34,388 nt of DNA from Ruminococcus sp. UBA3665 (GCA_002373165.1 DFJS01000086.1:1-34388), one strand, 5' to 3'; positions 1 to 8,410 are shown, counted from the first letter of the stretch. Numbers and translations: made by a program. The notes: generated from the letters alone by a model not told the origin.

Positions 1-2016
1 GGTCTGTACCTGATGCACTGGCTGGCTGACGTTGACAACTGGTATGGTTTCGGCGACGGCACAAACTTTACATTCATCAATACCTTCCAGCGCGGCGAGC
101 AGGAATCCTGCTGGGAAACTGTTCCGCAGCCCTGCGTTGAAAAGCTGAAATACGGCAACGGTCAGCAGGGTATCAAGGGTATCTTCAACAGAGACAACCC
201 CGTAACTCCTCAGTGGGCTTATACAAACGCTCCTGACGCTGAAGACCGTGCAATCCAGGGTGTATTCGATGCTAACAAGTGGGGCGTTGGCGATTCTTCC
301 GTAACTGCCAAGGCTGCTGAAATGGGCGACGAACTCCGCAACAACATGTATGATAAATATTATCAGAAGATTGCAGAAGATACCAGCTATGCAGGCTGGC
401 AGAACGGCAATGCCGGCGAAGCTTCTGCTCACTATCTGATGAACTGGTACACATCCTGGGGCGGTGCTCTCCAGTCCTCCGGTCAGAACTGGTGCTGGCA
501 GATCGGCTGCTCTCACTGCCATGAATTCTATCAGAACCCGCTGGCAGCTTTCGCTCTGATTCAGGAAGACGGCCTCAAGAGCGGCATGAAGGCACAGGGT
601 GCTGTAGAAGATTATACTAAATCTCTGGAAAGACAGATGGAATTCTATCTGTGGTTACAGTCTGCAAACGGTCCTATCGCTGGTGGTGCTACCAACTCCT
701 GGAAGGGTCGTTATGAAGCATATCCGGCTGGCAAGTCCACATTCTACGGTATGGCATACTGGGATCACCCGGTATACGGCGACCCGGTTTCCAACAACTG
801 GATCGGTAACCAGGTATGGGCTGTACAGCGTCTGGCTGAACTCTATTACTGGGCTAAGCAGAGCGATACAACCGGCGTTAATCCCGGCGGCATGACTCTG
901 GAAGCTTCTCTGGAACAGATTCTGGACAAGTGGGTTTCCTGGTTCATCAATAATTCTGTTCTGACTGATGACGGCGATTATTATATCCCGACTGGTCTGA
1001 CATGGTCCGGTCAGCCTGATACATGGACAGGTACTGCAACCGGCAATTCCGGCCTGACCTGCGAAGTAAACGGCTACGGCAACGGCGACTTCGGCTGCGT
1101 ATCTTCTCTGGCTAATACTCTCATCTACTATGCAAAGGCCAAGGGTGTAACAGCTGATGATATCAAGGGCAAGACTTTTGATGTCGGCGGCGCATACCCG
1201 TCCAGCTCTGCAACAATTGCAGACAATGTAAATATCACAAAGGGCAGCAAATCCTATTCTGCCGGCGATGCAGATGCTCCTAAGGCTGGTCTGTATCTGG
1301 CACAGCAGCTGCTTGACCGTGAGTGGAAGATCGGCCGTGATGAAATCGGTCTGACAAGACTGGATCACAACGGTTCTCTGGCTCGTCTGTTCTCTCAGGG
1401 CGTATGGATTCCTAACAGCTATACTGGTACTATGCCGAACGGCGACAGCCTCAAGAACGGCGCAACCTTCCTGAGCATCCGTACAATGTACGAGGGCAAT
1501 TATGGTTCCAAGGAAGGTGCTAAGACTTCCGAACAGGCTCTGGCTCTGGTTCAGGAACTCAAGGCCGCTTACGAAAAGGACGTTGCCAGCGGTGCTGACT
1601 GGGCTAGCAAGAGCGACCTCTCCGCTTCCAGCGAAGCAGGCAGTGCTGCACTTGCAGAATTCAAGAATGTCGGCGCAGTAGATCTGTATTATCACAGATT
1701 CTGGCACGCTGGTGATATCATGATGGCTCTGGGCGATATGGCTACTCTGTATCCGGATCTGACTCCCACAACTGTTGAAGATACACCTTCTGACGATATT
1801 CTGTGGGGCGATGCTGACTGCAGCGGCAAGGTTAACATTGTCGATGTTATCGCACTCAACAAGGCCGTTCTGGGTAAAGATGTTCTGACAAAACAGGGCG
1901 AAAAGAATGCTGACGTTGACGTAAACGGCGTTCCGGATGCTACTGACTCCCTGAATATCCTGAAACTGATCGTTGGCATGTATACACAGGCTGACTTCCC
2001 GATCAAGAGCAAGTAA
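1..2016 (+). CDS. GH48 cellulase with C-terminal dockerin (5' end missing)
   Basis: Glycoside hydrolase family 48, the processive exoglucanase of cellulosomes, which releases cellobiose from cellulose chains outside the cell. The frame is open from base 1 (GLYLMHWLADVDNWYGFG), so the signal peptide and first part of the catalytic domain, including the expected catalytic glutamate, lie upstream. The 671 visible residues carry runs I recall from C. thermocellum CelS: FINTFQRGEQES, TNAPDAEDRAIQ, GGATNSWKGRYE, SGQPDTWTG and YHRFWH. The last ~70 residues are a type I dockerin with two calcium loops, DADCSGKVNIVD and DVDVNGVPDATD, each with Asp at loop positions 1, 3 (or Asn/Ser at 5) and 12. A dockerin means docking to a cohesin scaffoldin. 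Alanine is coded by GCT much more often than in the neighbouring genes, which suggests codon adaptation for high expression. Confidence 0.95.
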   Translation, partial: GLYLMHWLADVDNWYGFGDGTNFTFINTFQRGEQESCWETVPQPCVEKLKYGNGQQGIKGIFNRDNPVTPQWAYTNAPDAEDRAIQGVFDANKWGVGDSSVTAKAAEMGDELRNNMYDKYYQKIAEDTSYAGWQNGNAGEASAHYLMNWYTSWGGALQSSGQNWCWQIGCSHCHEFYQNPLAAFALIQEDGLKSGMKAQGAVEDYTKSLERQMEFYLWLQSANGPIAGGATNSWKGRYEAYPAGKSTFYGMAYWDHPVYGDPVSNNWIGNQVWAVQRLAELYYWAKQSDTTGVNPGGMTLEASLEQILDKWVSWFINNSVLTDDGDYYIPTGLTWSGQPDTWTGTATGNSGLTCEVNGYGNGDFGCVSSLANTLIYYAKAKGVTADDIKGKTFDVGGAYPSSSATIADNVNITKGSKSYSAGDADAPKAGLYLAQQLLDREWKIGRDEIGLTRLDHNGSLARLFSQGVWIPNSYTGTMPNGDSLKNGATFLSIRTMYEGNYGSKEGAKTSEQALALVQELKAAYEKDVASGADWASKSDLSASSEAGSAALAEFKNVGAVDLYYHRFWHAGDIMMALGDMATLYPDLTPTTVEDTPSDDILWGDADCSGKVNIVDVIALNKAVLGKDVLTKQGEKNADVDVNGVPDATDSLNILKLIVGMYTQADFPIKSK

Positions 2017-2042
2017 TTCAGGCTTGAAAAAATAAAAAAATC

Positions 2043-2073
2043 AGCAGGACAGTTTCGGCTGTCCTGCTTTTTT
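2043..2073. terminator. Bidirectional rho-independent terminator
   Basis: Perfect 10-bp stem AGCAGGACAG / CTGTCCTGCT with loop TTTCGG, followed by TTTTT on plus and preceded by an A-rich run (2027-2040) that forms the U-tract on minus. It lies between the convergent GH48 gene and the LysR gene and should end both transcripts. Confidence 0.9.
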
Positions 2074-2974
2074 ATGCCTGGTGCAGATACTGCTCCAGTT
2101 CCTGGATATATAATTTTCCCAGATCGCTGAGAATTACATTTTTTCTGGTAATATAGCCAATTTCCATTATGCTGTCATCGTCAAGCGGAACAGCGGCATA
2201 ATCCGAACCGTTCAGCGTATCGCAGATAATGCCGGAACAGAATGTGTAGCCGTTCAGGCCTTTCATCAGGTTCAGCATTGTAGAACGGTCAGATGCTTTA
2301 ATCACTCTGGCATAATCATTGGTGCTGAAAATTTCTTCGGCAAAATAAAAAGAGCTTTTGTCGCCCTGTTCAAACGTCAGGCAGGGGAAATTTTTGAGTT
2401 CCTCCAGCTCGATTTTTTCTTTTTCCGCCAGCGGGTGCCCTTTCCAGAGATAAATATAAACGCCGCAGTTAATCAGGGGATGAAATTCCAGATGATTCGC
2501 CTGAAAGATTTTCTGCATAATCTGCCTGTTGAAATCACTCAGATATAAAATGCCGATTTCGCTTTTCATCGTACTGACATCAGAAATGACTTCGGCAGTT
2601 TTGGTTTCCCGTATGGCGAATTCATAATCATAAGTATCAAACTGCTTGACCAGTTCGACAAATGCCTTGACGGCAAAGGAATAATGCTGGGCAGAAACGC
2701 CGAATTTCTTCCGGAAATTATTTTCAGTATAGCGTTCCTGAAGTGCCTCGTACTGCTGATAGACCTGTCTTGCATAAGTCAGGAATTCCATACCGTCGGC
2801 AGTCAGGGAAACGCCCTTTCCGCTGCGGTTGAAAATCGTAATACCGAGTTCTTTTTCCAGTTCTTTCATTGCGCTTGTCAGAGAGGGCTGTGCAATATAA
2901 AGAATTTCGGCAGCTTTGTTCATAGATCCTGTTTCGGAGATTACAATTGCATAATGCAGCTGCTGTAATGTCAT
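2072..2974 (-). CDS. LysR family transcriptional regulator
   Basis: A 300-residue LysR-type DNA-binding regulator, the normal length for the family. The N-terminal winged helix-turn-helix is clear at residues 1-60 (LQQLHYAIVISETGSMNKAAEILYIAQPSLTSAMKELEKELGI in part, then FNRSGKGVSLTADG). The rest fits the two-lobed periplasmic-binding-type effector domain. The ATG start has a strong AAGGAGG ribosome site 8-9 bases upstream. It is monocistronic, with its own near-consensus promoter and a shared terminator. Its target is not obvious: the GH48 gene is convergent rather than divergent, and the upstream neighbour is the 3' end of the competence-type operon. The effector cannot be named from sequence. 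Confidence 0.92.
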   Translation of the reverse strand: MTLQQLHYAIVISETGSMNKAAEILYIAQPSLTSAMKELEKELGITIFNRSGKGVSLTADGMEFLTYARQVYQQYEALQERYTENNFRKKFGVSAQHYSFAVKAFVELVKQFDTYDYEFAIRETKTAEVISDVSTMKSEIGILYLSDFNRQIMQKIFQANHLEFHPLINCGVYIYLWKGHPLAEKEKIELEELKNFPCLTFEQGDKSSFYFAEEIFSTNDYARVIKASDRSTMLNLMKGLNGYTFCSGIICDTLNGSDYAAVPLDDDSIMEIGYITRKNVILSDLGKLYIQELEQYLHQA

Positions 2975-3027
2975 GATAGATTCCTCCTTGGCGAATATAC
3001 CAGTATTCAGATAGGCTTGCTAGAAAT

Positions 3028-3056
3028 ATTATAACATAAGATCAGGATTTTGTCAA
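3028..3056 (-). promoter_or_regulatory. Promoter of the LysR gene with overlapping inverted repeat
   Basis: Reading minus, TTGACA (3056-3051) and TATAAT (3033-3028) are both perfect consensus, with a 17-bp spacer. The -35 box overlaps the stop codon region of the upstream ComEA-like gene. A perfect 9-bp inverted repeat, ATCAGGATT (3041-3049) / AATCCTGAT (3055-3063), covers the -35 and part of the spacer. It could be an operator, possibly for autoregulation. Confidence 0.8.
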
Positions 3057-3973
3057 TCCTGATTTTCCGTGCTCTGGCCGTAAGGGCGTATGTAGGGAAT
3101 CTGAATGCTGCCGTCGTCATCGACAGCAAGATATTTTTCCCATTTTTGGAATAATTCCGTTGTAACATGTTCGGCAAGCGTGATTTCCAGAATATGATAA
3201 AACTGATGAATATCCCTGTCACGGAGCGTGAGTATTTCGTCAGCAAGAGCCTCGTCGCAGTCCGGCAGAAGCAGCAGCTGTTCTTTGTCGGCCGTATTCA
3301 GGTTGATGACCGGCGGTTCCGGCGGAAATGTCTCTTCCGGCGGTTCTGTCAGTTCGGGTAATTCCGGTATTTCTGATTCTTCGGGAATAGATTCTGTTTC
3401 CGGAAATTCCGGAACTGTTTCCGGAATTGTTTCCTGTTCCTGTTCCGGTTCTGGTTCGGGAAGAGAATATTCTGTTTCCAGATAAAGATACGGCAGAATC
3501 TGCTGATATGTATATTCGCCGATGCCGGAAATTTCCATTAGCTGCCGGCGGTTCAGAAATCCGCCGTGTTCTTCTCTGTAATCCGCAATTTTCTGTGCCG
3601 TGACAATGCCGATTTCCGGAATTTCACATAATTCTTCCACAGAAGCTTGATTCAGTTCCAGAGGGAAATGAACCGGCTCTGTTTCGGGCGGCGGAAGCGT
3701 TTCCGGAACCGCAGGCGGAAGACTTTCCGGCTGTGAGGATTCCGGGATTGTTTCCGGGATTTCAGTCACGGCGGCAGTTTCCTGAGGCAGTTCAGATTCT
3801 GCTGCCGGAACGGGGCGTTCTGTTTCTGCCAGAGTTTCCGTTTCCTGCTGATAGCTGTGCGAATAAGGCTTGATTTCTTCCAGCGAGGCATGATAGCTTC
3901 TGTTCTGATGCAGACAGAAGCCCGTCACAATTAGGCCGTACAGCGAGAATAAAATAATTTTTCCGGCTTTCAT
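3053..3973 (-). CDS. Membrane-anchored ComEA-like protein with two helix-hairpin-helix domains
   Basis: A 306-residue protein related to ComEA, the envelope DNA receptor of competence. One N-terminal membrane segment (residues ~5-21) is followed by a Pro/Glu-rich linker (~30-102). A good ComEA helix-hairpin-helix comes next (~105-165: LNQASVEELCEIPEIGIVTA, then GGFLNRRQLMEISGIGEYT). A second Pro/Glu linker (~166-222) leads to a more degenerate helix-hairpin-helix (~223-283, INLNTADKEQLLLLPDCDEA). B. subtilis ComEA has one such domain. It starts 1 nt after the mreB stop with no good ribosome site, so translation is probably coupled. It is the last gene of the recD2-comFC-mreB operon. DNA binding at the cell surface is inferred from the family. 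The repetitive linkers are strongly acidic. Confidence 0.8.
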   Translation of the reverse strand: MKAGKIILFSLYGLIVTGFCLHQNRSYHASLEEIKPYSHSYQQETETLAETERPVPAAESELPQETAAVTEIPETIPESSQPESLPPAVPETLPPPETEPVHFPLELNQASVEELCEIPEIGIVTAQKIADYREEHGGFLNRRQLMEISGIGEYTYQQILPYLYLETEYSLPEPEPEQEQETIPETVPEFPETESIPEESEIPELPELTEPPEETFPPEPPVINLNTADKEQLLLLPDCDEALADEILTLRDRDIHQFYHILEITLAEHVTTELFQKWEKYLAVDDDGSIQIPYIRPYGQSTENQD

Positions 3974-3974
3974 A

Positions 3975-4994
3975 TCAGCGATATTTATAAATTGTCACGC
4001 CTTCAAAGCCGTCCAGCAGGTTATTGATTTTCTGGAACGCCATGCCCGTGCCTTTGGCGACACAGTGCATGGTGTCTCTTGCCAGCACACAGTTGACATT
4101 CAGCGTTCTGTGAATGAGTTCGCGCAGACCGCCCAGCAGTGCGCCGCCGCCGGTCAGCAGAATGCCGTTTTCGTGAATATCGCCGACCAGTTCCGGAGGC
4201 GTTTCTTCCAGCACTTTTTTGATTGCTTCCATAATAGCGAAAATTTCATCTTCTATGGCATCGAATAATTCCATTTCGTTAATTTCGATTGTATCCGGCA
4301 GTCCGCGGAGGATATTCCGGCCTTTTACGGGCATTGTGACTTCTGCGCTGGGGTCATAGAGATTTGTTAGGGTTTTCTTGACATGTTCGGCAGTCTGTTC
4401 GCCGATCAGCAGCTTATAATGATTCATCATATATTTCATAATAGCTCTGTCGATCTGATTTCCGGCACTCTTGACGGAATGCGATGTCACAATGCCGTTC
4501 ATGGATACAATGGCGACATCTGTTGTACCGCCGCCGATATCCACAACCATATGCCCTTTGGCGCGGCCGATGTTGATGCCTGCGCCCAGCATAGCGGCAA
4601 TAGGTTCATCAATCAGATAGGCTTTCCGGCAGCCGGCACTCATGACCGCATCGCCGACCGCACGTTTTTCCAGGTCTGTGATAAAAGACGGCACACAGAT
4701 AATAATTCTTGGTTTGACAAGCTGATGACCGCATACTTTCTGTAAAAATTCGCGGATCATGCACTGTGTCAGCATATCGTCAGAAATTACGCCTTCTGCG
4801 ACAGGATGCACAACATCGATATAAGCCGGCACTTTGCCGATCATTTTATAAGCTTCCTTGCCGACTGCAAGAATCCGCTGGGTGCATTTGTTATAGGCAA
4901 TGACGGACGGTTCCGAGAGAACGACTCCTTTCCGGCCGTAAGTCATGACAAGATTAGCCGTGCCCAGATCGATGCCAATATCCGGAATACTCAT
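3975..4994 (-). CDS. mreB: MreB/Mbl-type bacterial actin
   Basis: Actin-like ATPase of the MreB family (339 residues, normal length), which forms membrane-associated filaments that guide lateral wall synthesis. Phosphate-1 motif DIGIDLGTANL is at ~5-15, the phosphate-2 motif VDIGGGTTDVAIVS is mid-protein, and the adenosine motif LLTGGGALLGGLR is near the C-terminus. It overlaps comFC by ATGA (4 nt) and sits inside a competence-type operon, without mreC or mreD beside it. It may therefore be an extra paralogue (Mbl or MreBH-like) rather than the main shape gene; sequence alone does not decide this. An AGGAGA ribosome site precedes the ATG. Confidence 0.92.
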   Translation of the reverse strand: MSIPDIGIDLGTANLVMTYGRKGVVLSEPSVIAYNKCTQRILAVGKEAYKMIGKVPAYIDVVHPVAEGVISDDMLTQCMIREFLQKVCGHQLVKPRIIICVPSFITDLEKRAVGDAVMSAGCRKAYLIDEPIAAMLGAGINIGRAKGHMVVDIGGGTTDVAIVSMNGIVTSHSVKSAGNQIDRAIMKYMMNHYKLLIGEQTAEHVKKTLTNLYDPSAEVTMPVKGRNILRGLPDTIEINEMELFDAIEDEIFAIMEAIKKVLEETPPELVGDIHENGILLTGGGALLGGLRELIHRTLNVNCVLARDTMHCVAKGTGMAFQKINNLLDGFEGVTIYKYR

Positions 4995-5725
4995 ATGATT
5001 ATCTCCTTTTTTATCTCTTGTTCTTCAGATTTATGCAAAATAGTAGCCGATGCCGCGGCCGCAATGACAACAGCCGCATGATTTTGTTTCAGCAGTTCGG
5101 CACAGCGGTTCATGGTACTGCCTGTAGTCAGCACATCATCACATAACAGAATTTTTCTGTTTTCGAGGGAAATATCATGAATCCCGAAGCTTTCGACATT
5201 CTTTTCGCGTTCTTTGGCAGAACGGAGCTTATGCTGTTCGATATTGGATCCGGATTTATACAGGATATCTTCCCGATAGGTCAGGTTCAGCAATGCGGCG
5301 AGTTCTCTGGCAATGAGTCCGGCCTGATTATAGCCTCTTTTTCTCTGTTTGGCCGGGTGCATGGGCACAGGAATGACATAATCGATATTCTGCACTTCAT
5401 AATAAGTGCCGTGCCGGAGCCGTTCGGCAAGAATGCGGGCGGAAAAATATGCAAAATTAGTATTTTTGGAATTTTTCATGGCATACACGGCCGGGATAGT
5501 TTCTTCGGCATAGCGGCAGGCGGCAACGGCTTTGTCATAGGCAGGCGTTTTATAGCGGCACATGCAGTTTGTCTTTCCGCAGCGATGGCAGTAGCCGTCC
5601 TGTTCCAGCAGCATTTTTTCGGCGCAGCTGTCGCAGACAGTCTCCTCGGCCAGAAGAAATGCGCCGCATACAGGACAGCAGTTCGGATAAAAGAAATTAA
5701 GAATCTTCCTGACTGTCTGGTTCAA
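4991..5725 (-). CDS. comFC: ComF family amidophosphoribosyltransferase-like protein
   Basis: ComFC-type protein of 244 residues, needed in transformable bacteria for handling incoming single-stranded DNA. The N-terminus carries a zinc-ribbon-like set of Cys pairs (CCPVC at ~16-20, CDSC at ~31-34, CHRC at ~46-49, CMC at ~54-56). The C-terminal half is a phosphoribosyltransferase fold with the family hallmarks PVPMHPAKQRKRGYNQA and the PRPP loop ILLCDDVLTTGST near residue 195. The start codon is TTG at 5725, with AGGAG 10 nt upstream, lying inside the end of recD2 (29-nt overlap). It ends in an ATGA overlap with mreB, so the genes are translationally coupled. Confidence 0.92.
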   Translation of the reverse strand: MNQTVRKILNFFYPNCCPVCGAFLLAEETVCDSCAEKMLLEQDGYCHRCGKTNCMCRYKTPAYDKAVAACRYAEETIPAVYAMKNSKNTNFAYFSARILAERLRHGTYYEVQNIDYVIPVPMHPAKQRKRGYNQAGLIARELAALLNLTYREDILYKSGSNIEQHKLRSAKEREKNVESFGIHDISLENRKILLCDDVLTTGSTMNRCAELLKQNHAAVVIAAAASATILHKSEEQEIKKEIII

Positions 5726-7937
5726 GTGATTCCAGCTCCTTTACCAGCATGTATTTCAGGCACGAGTACCGGGAATTTCTCTGAGTAACCAGTACCATTT
5801 GTCTGATTTTTTCGGGCGTGCTGATAAGAATCAGCATTTTTTTGGCTCTTGTCACGGCCGTATAGAACAGGTTGCGGTAAGTCAGTTTCTCCAGCTTGCC
5901 GAGCACGGGCATGATGACAACATCAAATTCACTGCCCTGACTTTTATGCACAGTGATGGCATAGGCAAGGTCGAGCTGTTCCATCATAGGAATCGGATAG
6001 ACTGTTTTCCGGCCGTCAAAATCAATCACGGCTTCGCCCTGCCGCCGGTTGACTGAAAGAATAGTGCCGATATCGCCGTTGAAAATTCCTTTGCCGTTTT
6101 CATCATCTTTAATCCAGGTGATGTCATAATTATTTTTCGTCTGCATGACTTTATCGCCGGGACGGAATTCGTAAACAGAAGATTTTACCTGTGGTTTTTG
6201 TGCATCCGGAGGATTCAGCCTTGCCTGAAGCGACTTGTTCAGCTGTACCGTTCCCAGAACACTGAGTTTTGACGGGCAGATGACCTGAATATCTTTTGTA
6301 GGAGAATAAGAATAGGCATTCGGCAGACGGCGGCAGACAAGATCAATCAGCAGATCAGAAGCCTGCTGAAAATCGGGTCTGTGAAAAAAGAAGAAATCAT
6401 TATCTTTCCGGGATAAATCCGGCAGTTGTCCGCTGACGATTCTGTGTGCATTCATGACAATACAGCTCTGCTGTGCCTGACGGAAGATTTCTTTCAGCGT
6501 TACGACAGGCATACAGCCGCTTGCCAGCAAATGCCGGAGCAGATTTCCGGCACCTACCGAGGGCAGCTGATCAGAATCGCCTACCAGAATCAGCTTGCAG
6601 TCAGTTTTCAGTGCGCGGAGCAGATCGGAAAATAACAGCACGTCCACCATTGACATTTCATCAATGATGATTACATCACATGACAGAGGATTTTCTTCGT
6701 TATGGACAAATTTCTGCAATCCATAGGCATCGAACTGAACTTCCAGCAGTCTGTGGATGGTTTTGGCCGGATAACCTGTCAGGTCGGCGATTCTTTTGGC
6801 AGCCCGTCCTGTAGGAGCGGCAATCAGAACTTCGTAATCCTGTTTCTGAAAGCAGGAAATAATTGCATTCAGTGTGGTAGTTTTTCCTGTGCCGGGGCCG
6901 CCTGTCAGAATCAGCATCCCTTCTGACATGGCCGAAAGAATTGCTTTTTTCTGGAGTTCGGCATACTGCATTCCGGTTTTCTGTTCGGCTTCGGCAATCA
7001 TAGCAGAATAATCGGGGCTGTCCTGAGGGACGGGCGGATGATACCGCCGCAGAATGCCGATTCGCCGGGCAATATAGCATTCGGCAAGAAAATATTCCGG
7101 CAGATAGACGAATTCACGTTCATCTTTCAGATATTCTACAATCTGGTTTTCTTCCAGTGCCTGATGATATAGTTTGTAGAATACGGGTTCATTGATTTCG
7201 AGAAAACTGATTGTCTTTTGCGCCAGACGGTCGAGCGGCAGGCAGGTATGTCCGTCATTGATGGCATTATGCCGCAGAATATGCACAATGCCTGCCGCAA
7301 TTCTGCAATAGGCATCGCGCGGAATTTTCAAAGAATGCGCATAATCTTCCGCACTGCGGAATTCCATGCCCACTGTTTCCTGACAAAGCAGATACGGATT
7401 TTTTTCAACCATTGTGCGGCAGTCCGTTCCCCATAACCGGAAGGCACGCATTGCATATCTGGATTTGATGCCGTAATGATCAAAATAGGAAATTACACTT
7501 TTCAGTGCAAAGATATGCTTTGTTTCTTTTGTAATCTCGTCACATTTGGCCTGTGTCATGCCGCGGACTTCCATCAGGCGTTCCGGCTCGTGTTCGATAA
7601 TATCCAGTGTCTTGTCCCCGAACACTTTCACAATTTTGGCGGCGAGTGTTCTTCCGATGCCTTTGACTGCGCCGGAACTGAGATAGCGTGCAATATCAGC
7701 CGCTGTAGAAGGCAGTTTCCGTTCACAGGCCTCAGCCTGGAACTGTTCGCCGTAACGCGGATGTGTTGTATATTGTCCCCATAAAGAAAGCGTTTCGCCC
7801 TCATCAGCTTCGCCCAGTTCTCCCGTGACTGTCACCAGTTCCTCACCTGTGTTCAGTTCCAGAACAAGATAGCCGTTAGCCTCATTCCGGAACAGAACTG
7901 CTTCTACAGTTCCTTCAATATGCTGGTTTTCAGACAT
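5697..7937 (-). CDS. recD2: ATP-dependent RecD2 helicase
   Basis: Superfamily 1B 5'-3' DNA helicase of the RecD2 (RecD-like) type, 746 residues, found in bacteria where it acts without RecBC in repair and replication. An N-terminal OB-like domain (~5-70) is followed by helix-hairpin-helix motifs (VKGIGRTLAAKI at ~91-102, then LMEVRGMTQAK). Walker A GGPGTGKT is at 346-353 and Walker B IIIDEMSM is near 424-430. The late helicase motif YAITVHKSQGSEFD is near the C-terminus. First gene of the operon with comFC, mreB and the ComEA-like gene. The ATG has an AAGGGG site upstream. Confidence 0.95.
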   Translation of the reverse strand: MSENQHIEGTVEAVLFRNEANGYLVLELNTGEELVTVTGELGEADEGETLSLWGQYTTHPRYGEQFQAEACERKLPSTAADIARYLSSGAVKGIGRTLAAKIVKVFGDKTLDIIEHEPERLMEVRGMTQAKCDEITKETKHIFALKSVISYFDHYGIKSRYAMRAFRLWGTDCRTMVEKNPYLLCQETVGMEFRSAEDYAHSLKIPRDAYCRIAAGIVHILRHNAINDGHTCLPLDRLAQKTISFLEINEPVFYKLYHQALEENQIVEYLKDEREFVYLPEYFLAECYIARRIGILRRYHPPVPQDSPDYSAMIAEAEQKTGMQYAELQKKAILSAMSEGMLILTGGPGTGKTTTLNAIISCFQKQDYEVLIAAPTGRAAKRIADLTGYPAKTIHRLLEVQFDAYGLQKFVHNEENPLSCDVIIIDEMSMVDVLLFSDLLRALKTDCKLILVGDSDQLPSVGAGNLLRHLLASGCMPVVTLKEIFRQAQQSCIVMNAHRIVSGQLPDLSRKDNDFFFFHRPDFQQASDLLIDLVCRRLPNAYSYSPTKDIQVICPSKLSVLGTVQLNKSLQARLNPPDAQKPQVKSSVYEFRPGDKVMQTKNNYDITWIKDDENGKGIFNGDIGTILSVNRRQGEAVIDFDGRKTVYPIPMMEQLDLAYAITVHKSQGSEFDVVIMPVLGKLEKLTYRNLFYTAVTRAKKMLILISTPEKIRQMVLVTQRNSRYSCLKYMLVKELESLEPDSQEDS

Positions 7938-7984
7938 ATAAAAAATCCCCTTCCTGTATCATAAAATTTCAGATATACTCTTAT

Positions 7985-8013
7985 ATTATACAGCATCTGC
8001 CGGAAAATTGCAA
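7985..8013 (-). promoter_or_regulatory. Promoter of the recD2-comFC-mreB operon
   Basis: Reading minus, TTGCAA (8013-8008), 17-bp spacer, perfect TATAAT (7990-7985). It lies 48 bp upstream of the recD2 ATG and just past the stop codon of the 117-residue gene. No other good promoter was seen inside the operon. Confidence 0.75.
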
Positions 8014-8019
8014 CAGATT

Positions 8020-8373
8020 TTATAAGATTTCTGATTTTTTCAGTTTTGTTTCCAGAAATTTTTCCGCCTGCGAAAGAGAAACAGGCGCAAAAAAATCATA
8101 CTCTCTGCCCATATCTTCACATAATGCCCGGATTTCCGGCTCTTCTTCCGGATAGACAAGCAGAACAACAGAAAGAATTTCGCTGTCCATCCATGCAATC
8201 TGCGAAGCATAGAATTCCAGAAATGCCCTTGCCGCCGGAGAACTGTCCGATACAGGCAGCATGGCAAACGGCAGAAACTGATTTTCCTTTTCGGGAAGGG
8301 ATTTCGCAAAAAAAGCAAACGCTGCCAGACTTCCGGCAAGCAGCAGCAGAAACAGCAGAATATACAGCAGCAT
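8020..8373 (-). CDS. Small membrane-anchored protein of unknown function
   Basis: A 117-residue protein I do not recognise. Residues 1-23 (MLLYILLFLLLLAGSLAAFAFFA) form one hydrophobic segment, either a membrane anchor or an uncleaved signal. The rest is a soluble acidic domain with alternating hydrophobic stretches (SEILSVVLLVYPEEEPEIRA, then a helical C-terminus SQAEKFLETKLKK). That soluble part looks like a small alpha/beta fold, but I cannot name it. The ATG has GGAGG 8 nt upstream and its own promoter. It reads toward recD2 but is separated from it by the recD2 promoter. No terminator is visible, so some read-through is possible. Confidence 0.7.
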   Translation of the reverse strand: MLLYILLFLLLLAGSLAAFAFFAKSLPEKENQFLPFAMLPVSDSSPAARAFLEFYASQIAWMDSEILSVVLLVYPEEEPEIRALCEDMGREYDFFAPVSLSQAEKFLETKLKKSEIL

Positions 8374-8410
8374 CAGAAAACCTCCAGTTTTACAGCCAGA
8401 TTTCTTTTAT

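Noticed and set aside
655..1707. Long antisense open frame (350 codons) opposite the GH48 gene
   Set aside because: It lies fully within a clear GH48 domain, has no recognisable motif and no ribosome site; long antisense frames follow from the codon bias of this gene.
3041..3063. Inverted repeat as terminator of the recD2 operon
   Set aside because: On the minus strand it is followed by CTTATGTTATAAT and not a T-run, and it coincides with a near-perfect promoter, so an operator or chance is more likely.
3228..3485. Repetitive TTCCGG-rich stretch resembling a repeat array or Ser/Gly-rich gene on plus
   Set aside because: It is the reverse of the Pro/Glu linker codons of the ComEA-like protein; no regular repeat-spacer layout as in CRISPR.
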